Below, one piece after another: positions 49,141-59,206 of a stretch of DNA of 64,000 nucleotides (the first letter of the stretch is position 1; the number at the start of each line of letters is the position of its first letter). Below the pieces are notes generated by a model. The model searched no databases and was not told the DNA's origin. It saw only the letters and a list, made by a program, of their open reading frames with translations. Both the position numbers and the translations under genes were made by a program. The stretch comes from Mallotus nudiflorus (Eukaryota; Streptophyta; Magnoliopsida; Malpighiales; Euphorbiaceae): NCBI GenBank assembly GCA_947683625.1, contig CANTUR010000239.1:6987001-7051000 (forward strand). Reading direction: 5' to 3'.

Positions 49141-50325
49141 GATTTTTATAGACATTAGACTTTCATGTACTTTTACGGACTTTTTATGTGACGGTATAAA
49201 TGAAAAAAATCTAAAAAAATTTCTTGTACTTCTTCTCAAGATTTCAATACAGTTTTTTTGTTTTAGGTGTAGAAACCTAATCCTACGACCCAAAAAAAAA
49301 AACGATCTTCAAGCAATCTTGTGGTAATTCTTCAATCTTTTTTATTGATTTTGATTTTGGATTTGTGTGGCTTCATGATTTTGTTGGATTATTGATATGT
49401 GTTTGTTGGCTTTATTGGCATGCATGGCTTCGTGTGGATTCGTGTGGCTTCAATGATTATTGATATGCGTTTGTGGGCTTAAATATTGAGAATCTAACAC
49501 TAAACTGAAGCTCAAATGGCATGCATGGCCCTCCATAGTTATTTCTGGGATTAATGGATACAACAATGTGTCTATAAAAGTTTTCCCTCCTTTACTAAAA
49601 AGGATTAACTTATTAAAAATATCGTCCATTGTTAGTTCAATTTGCAGCAATATAAATAACACTGTAAGTAGGATAGATGCTCACGACCTTGTAAGTGTAT
49701 AAATTCCTCTCGAAATTTATAATTTTTTATTTTACATAATAATTTAATATAATAAGAACAAATTCTATCTTCTAATCTTTTCTTGATGTAGGACAAATTG
49801 TTATTATTATTTTCGTTGGGTCACCTGGTGCCAATTGCAGCTTTTAAATCATTTTTTTTAACACAGCTTTTAAATCATTATATTCCAGTGTAATTGAACC
49901 ATAAATATTAAAAATGTAACTTTAGCATGTCTTTTTATTATTTGACCTTTTATTCATACATAAATTATTTTAGTGTAAAAATTATTTTTAGAAGGATTAT
50001 TTTATTGAAAAAAATCATTGTTGTTCCATGTTGAGGTCATCTACTACTTATGATTACGATTAAAAAAAAAAATTGTTTCATTATTTGGTACACTGCATAT
50101 GTTATATATTTTTTTCGAACAGCACTGCATATGTTACATATAAACACTTATATATGTTTTGCAGTGATGTATTTGTGTTTTCTTGGATATGTATATCTAT
50201 GGTTAAAGCTTCCAATTTTTTATTTTGATGTATGTGAACACTTCCCTTTTTTCACTTTAGCTAATTCTGTAATATGAATCCCATAATTTTTATGCAATTT
50301 ATATGGTTATAATTTTTTTATTGTC

Positions 50326-50359
<34 letters not shown>

Positions 50360-50402
50360 TTATTTGTTTGTCATATTACATGTATGATATAGTAACATTG
50401 TA
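49141..50402. other. AT-rich DNA, no gene
   Basis: Contains a locally repeated GTGTGGCTTCATGATT / GTGTGGCTTCAATGATT phrase (about 49366 and 49444), CTGCATATGTTA twice near 50093 and 50124, and a (TA)n run at about 50330-50357. Possibly the interior of the decayed class II element. No coding region supported. Confidence 0.4.
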
Positions 50403-51114
50403 ATGAAAAAAATAAATAAAAGAAATAATAAGGCTAAAGGAAAAGTTGGAAAAAAATATAAATTATGGATAGTTGCAGAAACTAATGAGTTACTAAAACT
50501 CATAGTTGATGCTACAAATCAAGGTTGGCGTATCACAATGGCTCAATCAGCAAAGTAATTGTTGCAAAAAAATAATAATAATACTCCCAGCTCTGAATGA
50601 AAAACTTAAATGTAAAATTGAAATGGTTTAAATAAAGATAACAATTATTGTAATCTCTTGTGCTTTAGTTCTGGATTTGGATGGGATCCCTTGACAAGAA
50701 AATTTACTGCTCCAGATGAAGTTTGAGAAGATTATTTTAAGGTAATTTTATTTATTTAAATCAATATATATAGTTTCATAATTTCAAGAATTGTATGAGT
50801 TATATGTATTATATACTAATAATTTTTATTTTATTTTTTTATTTTCACTAGTCTCATCCTACCCATAAAAGTTATTGTACAGACACAATTGTAGACTATG
50901 AAGATTTGAGAGTTGCAATTGGAAATGGAACTGCTGTTGGAAGGCATGCAATTAGATTAGGCGATGACAGTGATGCAAGAACAAATATGGAAGAAGAAAG
51001 TAGAGGTTCTGCTTTAGATGACTTAGTTTGTTATCCTAATACTACAACATTTATACAGAATGATACACAAGATCAATCTCCATCATACCATCATTTCACT
51101 TTACCACTACCTTG
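50403..51114 (+). pseudogene. Myb/SANT-like DNA-binding protein of PIF/Harbinger type
   Basis: ATG at 50403 opens a basic N-terminus and then ETNELLKLIVDATNQGW, the first helix region of the Myb_DNA-bind_3 family. After a degenerate middle with stops come SSGFGWDPLTRKFTAPDEV and ED(Y)FK, the family's signature block, with one Trp changed to TGA at 50724-50726. A 110-nt GT-AG intron (50742-50851, phase 0) leads to SHPTHKSYCTDTIVDYEDL and then IGNGTAVGRHAIRLGDDSD (about 50910-50980), ending in TGA at 51112-51114. This is the ORF1-type partner protein of PIF/Harbinger transposons, also found domesticated in plants. No DDE transposase was found nearby. Disrupted, so called a pseudogene. Confidence 0.8.
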
Positions 51115-51859
51115 AGAATCCATTAATGGAAAGGTCCCTCCAACACCTAAAAGATGCAGTTGTAAGCATCCAATTTCGGGATGATAAGGTGTGAATGCGA
51201 TATATGACTTCAATGATGAAAATATTATAAATAAATCATCAACACTTGAAGTTTGAAACCTTAAAAGCATTTTCAAAAGAGTTTAATTGTTTTTTAAGGA
51301 CTTAATTGTGATGTTTTCTTTAAGGATCCAATTGAAAAGTTCAAATTCTTTTAAGGGTCTTTTTATAATTAAAATAAAAAAATTAAAATTCTGTAATTCT
51401 GATCGGAATTAATTAGAATTACATAAATTCGATCAGAATTATGTAATTCCGATCGAAACTATATAGTGCCGATAGGAATTAAATGTTTTTCGTCTGTTTT
51501 TTATTTTACAGTGAATAAAAATTTTGTTTTGTGAATTTTATTGGTCAAATAATTTGATAAATCCCTTTTCTAGGATTTATATAAATTATTCAGAAAATCA
51601 AAAGTTCTTTTAAAATCAAAACTCTATCACTATGAAAGGAGGAAGTCATAGTATGATACATTTTTTAGTTGGGGTTTTCTATATAAACCCAGTTCAAACT
51701 CACTTAGGGAGACCTTTTTTTGGACTTCTTTGTGGACCTCTCCTTTTCATTTCACATAGTTTTCAAATAATATTTTTTTGAGAGGTATTGTTTTGTAAAG
51801 AAGAAACAATAGGCTTTTGGGAGGAAAGGTCAAGCATTAGATATTTATTCTAAAAAACA
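51115..51859. other. Intergenic, with GATCGGAATT near-palindromes
   Basis: At about 51393-51480 four variants of TAATTC(C/T)GATC(G/A)GAATTA follow one another, each nearly self-complementary. A CTATATAAACCC promoter-like phrase lies near 51679. No gene. Confidence 0.4.
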
Positions 51860-52656
51860 ATAGTGATTTACACCACTCTAAGGAGCAAATCAATAATGCA
51901 TCCGTACAATTATCTCCTCTCCTACTCTTTTATTTTTTATTTGATTATTTTGGTTCTATTTAATTTTAACTTTATTTAATTTTTATTGTTATTTTTTTTA
52001 TTTACTAATTATTGTTTAATTTTGTGTTTGTTGGTGATTATGGAGAGGGTTACATAATAAATTCACTTAAAGAACAAAATCCATAAAGATCTATGGAATG
52101 TCATGGATTGAAGTTTGTAGCCGAATATAGTTTCTAAGTTTTTTTTATTTAATTGCTTATTATTATTTGTTGGTTGTTTTATTTTGTATTTTTGTATTTA
52201 GTTTTTTTGGGTTGTATTAGTTCTTTAAATCTTTGCAATAGTCCCAATAGTGAGAATAATGAAATTCTATGTGTGTAGTTGTGTGTTTATTTTTAATTAA
52301 TTGGGTAGTAAAATTAGGATTTAATTGGGTGATTAATTAAATTTAAAGGCTATAGGGATAATTAGATTTTTTTAATTAAAATTGAATTAGATTTAAGTGC
52401 ATAGAATTAGGATTGCTTGTTAAGGTCACTTTAACTAAATTAGGTTTTTTAGAAGAAATAAATTTAATTGATTGTTTTATTTTTTATTTGATTGTTTTGA
52501 TATTTGTTTTATTATTTTTGGACTTGTTTATCTATTTTTATGTGTTTTGGACCCAAACTCATGTTAGGCTCTAACCCATTTAAATAATTTTAAGTTTAGG
52601 TAGTTCTTTTTTACTCATATTTTAATTAGCCCATTTTATTAATTAGGTCCAGATTT
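51860..52656 (+). mobile_element. A-family LTR fragment in plus orientation
   Basis: Reverse-complement comparison with the LTRs of element A gives a collinear series of matches: CACTCTAAGGA.CAAATCAATA, a CCATAAAGATCTATGGAATG block, TTAGAAGAAATAAATTTAATTG, and GGACCCAAACTCATGTTAGG-type sequence near 52550. It is diverged and lacks the LTR start. The match stops at 52656, at a 9-bp duplication, and similar sequence resumes at 63830, so it was interrupted by the element at 52666-63820. Confidence 0.65.
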
Positions 52657-53232
52657 TAATTAAAAAGGATTTTTACATAAATATACAAAAAAAAATATTT
52701 CAAAAAACCATTTACCTTAAAAACTTTCAAAACTATTTTTTCTAACTTTTTTTTTTCAAATATAGTTCATTTCCCTTGACACCCTTATTTTTAGGGTTGT
52801 CTTTTATTTTTCAACATTTTTTCCTTTTTATTGATTTTTTCATTTTTTTTACTTTATACTTTTTTTTCAACATTTTATTTATTTTCTTTTATTTATTCAA
52901 CAATTTTTTTTATTTTTACTGTTATTATTTTTTTTCAATATTTTTTTACTGTTTTCATCTATTTTTTTCTTAATGTTTTTTTGCTTAACATTTTTTTCTA
53001 CTGTTCTTCATTTTTTCCTCAATATTATTTTGCAAAACATTTTTTTTTCTATTTTAATAGTAATATATTTTTTCTTAACATTTTTTTTTCTAATATCTTC
53101 ATTTTTTTTTGTTGAACATTTTTTATTTTTATTTTTAAGGTATTATCTTTATTTTATTCTCAACATTTTGTTTTTTTTTTTGCTCAATATTTTTGTCTCT
53201 TAAGATCTTTTCTTTTTCAAATGAATAATTAT

Positions 53233-53626
53233 TGATACCGTCTAGTATATTCCCGCCTAGTTAGGGGTTCCTTATCTCCTAAATAGGGACACTTGGATTA
53301 GCAAGAAAGCAGATCCGTCCGGAATGGGGACTACCCCAAAGTGGAGTCCTAAGCACAGAAGGAACACTCTCCTACCAAGATTATGATTCACTATCCCATA
53401 TGGAATCTAATTCCTTCCAGGTTTGAGTATTGCTATATATAGAACCCTATACCCCTCATAAAGGGGCATCTCATTCTCACATATTCTAGCTATCTTGTAA
53501 TCTCCCTACTTCTGTTCTCTAACTTTGGCATTGGAGTGTTCGTGGGGACTCTCCCCACCTCTCACCTTGCCTTTTGTTCGTGGATTGCAAGATACCAAAC
53601 CCAAGAGTTCCGAAAATCAATTATCA
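53233..53626 (+). mobile_element. 5' LTR of E2
   Basis: 394 bp. TATA box TATATATAG at 53434-53442. The GGCATTGGAGTG...GTGGGGACTCTCCCCACC block downstream is typical of Tat R/U5 regions; GGGGACTCTCCCC is itself a short hairpin. Confidence 0.95.
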
Positions 53627-53628
53627 GG

Positions 53629-53645
53629 TGGTGTCGTCTGTGGGA
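53629..53645 (+). other. Primer-binding site of E2
   Basis: TGGTGTCGTCTGTGGGA, two bases after the LTR, matches the form common in Tat elements. The exact tRNA cannot be assigned here. Confidence 0.75.
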
Positions 53646-53697
53646 ACTCCTTGGGAAAAGCCATTCATTTACTTGCTAAGCTAAAGACATCTTCACT

Positions 53698-55330
53698 ATG
53701 ACTTCTAGCCTACCACCAGCCTTGACTCTTAAAGCCGGAACCAACCCTTCCACACCTATCCTTGCGACCGACCTCTTAGACCCTCTCCCAGCAATAGTGC
53801 TTCCGCCCACCTTACAGCACGCTGGAGCCTCACCTGGACATATACCTTCACTCCCTGACAACACTCTGAGATGCCCATCCTTAGGCATAGACCTCCCGTA
53901 TTACGCTCTATTACAACATGATCGATCAATGCCTTATATACCTTTTCCAAGCCTACCAAAAACACTAGCAATAACCACTCCAAACTTAAACATTGTAAAC
54001 CAAACACTTAGCCTTGATCAAACTAGCAGGGAAACCATGATAACAAATATTTAGGCGCAGATAGCTTTGATACAACAACAATTAAATGCTATAATACAGA
54101 GTGGGCGCCTAAGCCGGCTCAAAATGATGATAACATAACACCCCGGCAGGCCCCAGGGATAAGCATGGGGAAGGGAAAAGCACCAGAAGGAGAGTGCAGT
54201 TCAACCATTCCGGCTCTTAATGATTCAAAAATAGCTCAGAAGGTTAAAAAAGCCATATGCAAAGCCTGGACCAAACCTAAAAAGGAATAAGAGTGTGTTA
54301 TGGACAGCAGAACTCCGTTTGTTAGCAGAATAATTAAGACAGAGATCCCTACAAAGTTCAGAATCCCACAGCTTGATCAGTATGATGGGACGAGAGACCC
54401 CATCAGTCATATATCAGTGTTCTAAATAAAAATTCTGCTCTAGAACGTAAATAATGGAATCATGTGCAGAGTCTTTCCAATCACACTCATAAAGAATGCT
54501 CAAAAGTGGTTTCATCGACTCCCGGAGAATTTTATCACTTCTTTTGAGGATCTGGCAGAACAATTTTATATCAAATTCATTACCAATATTCCCCCAGCCA
54601 AAAACATCAACGATCTTTGGATGTGCTGGCAAGAAGTTGATGAATCTTTATAAAGTTACTTTGACTGTTTCAATAAAACAGCCATACAAATTGAGTATCT
54701 TGTTGATGAAGTCGCTATAGAAGCTTTAAAAAATGGCACTAGACTCGGCAAGCTTAAAGACAAAATAATGACTAAAGAACTGAGTACTTTTGCAGAAGTA
54801 ATGGCGATGGCAATCCGAATGATAAAAATGGATGAAGACAAAAGGATGCAACGAGAAGAAGACAGGCCATCGATCAAGGATGAACAACCGAAATAGAGAC
54901 GAGCAAGCTTCCCAAACATGAATTTCAGAAATTCGGCAGAGAGATTTGACAGGGAAGCGAACAGATATACACCATTGAACACCTCTCGATCCAAAATCCT
55001 CATGTGGGTCAAGCAAAATGGAGTTGGGATCACACCAGCTAAGAGAATCAGCCCAAGCCAGAGATTTACCTGGGACAGAGGATAATACTGCGAGTACCAC
55101 CGGGAATACGGGCATGACACGGAGGGTTACAGAGAGCTGAAGAATGCCATAGAAAGACTGGTGTAGAGGGGAAAGCTCAATAATTTCACAGACACACTAA
55201 GGAGAAGCGAAATCTTAAAAAACCAGGAGCAAGACAGGCCGAAAGCAAAGAAAACCCAAAGGGAACCGATTGGAACAATCAACATGATCATAAGGGGAGA
55301 ACACACTTAGAAGAGATTAAAGCGTAATAG
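53698..55330 (+). pseudogene. Tat E2 gag, disrupted
   Basis: ATG at 53698. Pro-rich N-terminus with LRCPSLGIDLPYYALL, then a first stop at 54052-54054. The capsid core reads KNAQKWFHRLPENFITSFEDLAEQ and FITNIPPAKNINDL (54490-54650), followed by VAIEALKNGTRLGK, then a YTPLNTSRSKIL linker. A zinc-knuckle-like YCEYHREYGHDTEGYRELK (about 55087-55143) has Tyr for the last Cys of the usual Cys-His pattern. At least one frameshift and several TAG stops. Collinear with the E1 gag at roughly 65% protein identity by eye. Confidence 0.85.
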
Positions 55331-55889
55331 AGGAGAAAAATCAATACCTAGGAGAAGCTATATTGGGTTCAATCCGAAAGACGATTCACATGTACACCAC
55401 CCCCATTGTGATGCTCTGGTAATAACTGCATGCATAAATAAGAATCGGGTAAAAAGGCTACTAGTGGATAATGGAAGTGTTATCAACGTATTATCCTAGA
55501 ATGCGTATAAAGCAATGGGCGGCTCCATCACTAACTTGAAAGCCATCTAGAACCCTATCACGAGTTTTTGTAATAGAATCGTGCAAGCAATGGGGATTGT
55601 CGAACTGAACCTAGAATTTGTAAACCAAGATGATGAGGAGATAAAGTTTGTCCGAACTGTATTCAATGTGGTGGATATACCACTGGCCTATACTGGGATT
55701 ATAGGACGGCCGACACTTTATGAGGCAGATGCAGTCGCCAACATCCGGCACTTAACTATGAAAGTTCCAGTCAAGAATAGAACCCTTACTATTTGGGGAG
55801 ATCAGCACATGGCCAAACAGTGTTACCAGATGGCCATGAAGCCTCAAACGGAGGCTTTTCTTTTAAAGGCATGGGAAGTTGAGAAGTAA
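55331..55889 (+). pseudogene. Tat E2 protease
   Basis: VKRLLVDNGSVINVLS carries the aspartic-protease catalytic box (Asp-Asn-Gly), interrupted by a TAG (55497-55499) at a Trp position. The open frame 55581-55889 then gives the C-terminal half, with FNVVDIPLAYTGIIGRPTLYEADA, where IIGRP is the family's conserved flap/terminal motif. It would process Gag-Pol. Confidence 0.82.
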
Positions 55890-57000
55890 GGTGCTGATCC
55901 ATAACCAGTAGAAGACATAGAGACCTTACAAATCATGAAAGGAAAGACTGTAAAAATTGGCAACGCACTCAATCGGAATATCAGAGATAAAATAAGGGAA
56001 GTCCTTACCAGACACTCGGAGGATTTTGCTTCACAAGCATCTGAGATCGTCGGCGTGGACCCATAAGTTGCCTGTCACGGCCTAAACATCAAACCGGGAG
56101 CCAAGACAGTAGCATAGAAAAAAAGAACCTTTGCCTATGAAAAGTAGAGAATAATTGCTGAAGCAATAATGAAGTTGTTAGCAGCTGGGTTTATTAAAGA
56201 AATTACTCACCCGAAATGGGTAGCCAACGTGGTATTCGTCAGAAAAGCAAACAGAAAGTATAGAATGTGTGTAGACTACACCGACCTCAACCGAGCATGC
56301 CCTGAGGACAGTTACCCGTTGCCCACGATTGACCAGCTTGTCGACTCCATCGCTAGTCATAGATTATATAGCTTCGTCGACACGACATAAGGTTATCACC
56401 AGATTTTGATAAAGGAAGAGGATCAAGAGAAAACATCCTTCATCACCCATGAAGGATTATACTGTTACAAGGTGATGCCCTTCGGATTGAAAAACGTCGG
56501 GGCCATGTATTAAAGAATGATAAACCAAGTCCTCCAAGACCAGATTGGAACAAGCGTAGAGGTATAGGTGGACAACATCATCATCAAAAGCAAACATCCA
56601 GAACAACACCCAGCGGATGTAGATCGAGTTCTCTAACTACTGAGCAAATACAGAATCAAGTTAAATCCTGAGAAATGTGTCTTCGAAGTCCAAGCAGGCA
56701 AATTCCTGGGATTCATGATATCTCACCGGGGCATTGAAGTCAATCCAAAAAAGATGGAAGCCATACTCAACATGGAAGCACCAAAGAACATCCATGAGGT
56801 ACAAAATTTAAATGGCAGAATCATCATGTTAGGGCATTTCATTTCTTGCTCGGCTAAGCAGTGTCTACCATTGTTCTGAGCTCTCAAAAATTCTGGGAAG
56901 TTTCTATGGTTTGCTGACTACCAAGGACATTTGAAGACATTAAAAGATTCTTATCCTCACCACCCCTACTCAATCAGCCGGTCCCAGATGAGACCTTGTA
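55890..57000 (+). pseudogene. Tat E2 reverse transcriptase
   Basis: RT landmarks in order: AAGFIKEITHPKWVANVVFV, YRMCVDYTDLNRACPED, YPLPTIDQLVDS, KVMPFGLKNVGAMY and LNPEKCVFEV. The catalytic Tyr-Val-Asp-Asp box reads stop-Val-Asp-Asn (56565-56576), so both the Tyr codon and the second Asp are lost. Further TAG stops follow TT at 56387 and elsewhere. Would copy element RNA to DNA; inactive. Confidence 0.9.
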
Positions 57001-57800
57001 TTTGTACCTTTATAATGGCAAAGAATGCATCGCTTTAGTACTAGTAAGACAAGAAGGAAACCAGTAAAGTCCTGTCTATTACGTCAGTAAGATGCTCTGA
57101 GGACTTGAATTCGATATCCCATATTGGACAAGTTAGCCATGGCTGTGGTCCACGCCTCTCAAAAGCTTTGATATTACTTCTAAGCTTACCATGTCATTGT
57201 CCAATCTCGTTTCCCACTGTAGAAAATCTTACAATGACCAGAGACTTCGGGCAGGCTAGTATAATGGTCAGTATTACTCAGTGAATTTGATATTGACTAT
57301 GAGCCCCGACAGTAGATGAAACCCTAGACATTAGCAGATTTTATACAAGAAATGGCTTCGAAAGACATAGCCTTAACCAAAGCACTGGAATGAAAGCTTT
57401 ATGTTGACGGAGCATCCTCAACTCAAGGTTCTAGTGCTAGAATAATCCTCAGAGGATTGTATAAGGTTCACATGCGATACGTAATTCGTGTCGAGTACAA
57501 TGCCATCAACAATGCAGCCGAGTACGAAGCACTCATTACAGGTTTGAAGTTGGCCACCGAAGTCAGGGCTAAACACCTCATCATATACTCAGACTCCCAA
57601 CTAGTAGTCAACCAAGTCAGTGGAATGTTCCAAGTCAAAGACACCTGCATTGCCAAGTATGTAGACAAGGCCAGATAGCTTTTGCAATACATCAAATGGG
57701 ATGGAGGCTGATGGGAGATCATCCAGATTCTCGGGGAAGAAAATAGTGAGGTCGACTACCTTGCCAAATCTGCAGCTAAAAATAGTCAAGCATTCTGGGA
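57001..57800 (+). pseudogene. Tat E2 RNase H
   Basis: LYVDGASSTQGSSARIIL, AEYEALITGLKLA and IIYSDSQLVVNQVSG give the three acidic residues of an RNase H1-type fold in the expected order (about 57400-57615), then a tail with ILGEEN.EVDYLAK. The part before it, toward RT, has more than one frameshift. Confidence 0.85.
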
Positions 57801-59114
57801 TATGAATTTCATCGAGTCGCTAACCAGTCCTAACACAGAAGACATCAAATTTTTGGAGACACAGGTAGTCTCGAAACGGATGCGATCGATAATCCAATAT
57901 CTAGAGCATAGAACTCTCCCATAAGGCAAACTATAGGCTCGGAAGCTCAGGACCAAGGCAGCCCACTATTCTATCCATCAAGGGGAGCTATACTGAAAAT
58001 CCCTTTCACACACATGGTCCAAGTATGTTTCACTAGAGGAAAGGAATTACATACTCTGAGAAATCCACGAAGGAATTTGTGGAGCGCATGAATCCCACTA
58101 TTCGGTCACTCGAAAGGCACTACTCCAAGGGTATTACTGGCCTACCATGTCTAAAGATGCCCAATAGCTAACGCAAGCATGTCCCCAGTGCCAGCACTAT
58201 GCTTAACTCAATCACAAGTCTTCTCGCCCCTTGCATCCCATCGGCAGCCCTTGGCTATTCGCTATATAGGGGATGGACATCTTTGGTCCTTTCCCTCCCT
58301 CTACCTCATAGAAATTTTTTTTAATTATGGCTATTGACCATTTCACCAAGTGGGTAGAAGTAGAAGCAGTCTTAACCATTATAGAAGCCTGGATACAACA
58401 CTTCTTCTGGAAGGAGATTATTTGCAGGTTCGGCATCCCCTACACTTTAATTACGAACAATGAAAAATAGTTCAATAATAATAAATTCAGAAGTTTCTGC
58501 TCAGACCTCGGTATAAAGCTGCGCTTCACCTTAGTAGCCCACCCACAAACAAACAGACAAACGAAAGTCACCAATAGAATTATCATGCAAGGATTAAAGA
58601 AGAGACTTGATGAAAAAAAAGGGAATTGGGTCAAAGAACTCAACAACGTCATTTGGGCCTACAAAACCACACCTTGATCATCCATCGGTGAGACACCATT
58701 CAAGCTAACTTATGGCATGGACACGGTAATACCAGTGGAAATTGGTTCACCAAGTTACCGGGTAAGCCAAAATCTTGATCACTCCATCTACAACGCTGAC
58801 ACCCGGATATGCCTAGATCTACTAGAGGAATGAAGAGAACAAGTTGCAGCCATAACTAAAACACTCAACAAAAGGTGACATGGTACCATCGTCAATGGCC
58901 TTACCCAAAACAATTCAAGTTGGGAGACTGGGTACTCAGAAGAGTAGATATCAGTAAAGGAAGCTTAAGAACTAGCAAGTTGGGTCCAAACTGGGAAGGT
59001 CCATACTAAATCTTGGCAAGCACAACCAAGGGAGCATACAAACTAAAAGAAAGAGGAGGCAAAGAACTACCACGATTTTGGAACTCTGACTCTCTCAAAA
59101 AATACTATCAATAA
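57801..59114 (+). pseudogene. Tat E2 integrase
   Basis: Zinc-binding EIHEGICGAHESH...CPQCQHY (58060-58200), then the core with GMDIFGPFP, AIDHFTKWVEVEAV, and AHPQTNRQTKVTNR, where the usual catalytic Glu context is altered, followed by WAYKTTP and TYGMDTVIPVEIGSPSYR. The C-terminal tail (WETGYSEE..., NSDSLKKYYQ) ends at the TAA at about 59112. Multiple TAG/TGA stops. The gene ends tail-to-tail with the antisense gene, about 95 bp apart. Confidence 0.88.
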
Positions 59115-59206
59115 GATTGTATTCAACACATCATTCAATAAAGTCTCTCTTCATTAATAAAATGCCTTTAAATGTAATCGGTTATAAAAAAAAAACATAT
59201 ACATAT

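Noticed and set aside
52776..53203. Overlapping Phe-rich frames before E2
   Set aside because: Composition artefact of the T-rich half of the MULE-like element.
54656..55120. Minus-strand frames opposite E2 gag
   Set aside because: Shadows of gag; no counterpart kept in E1.
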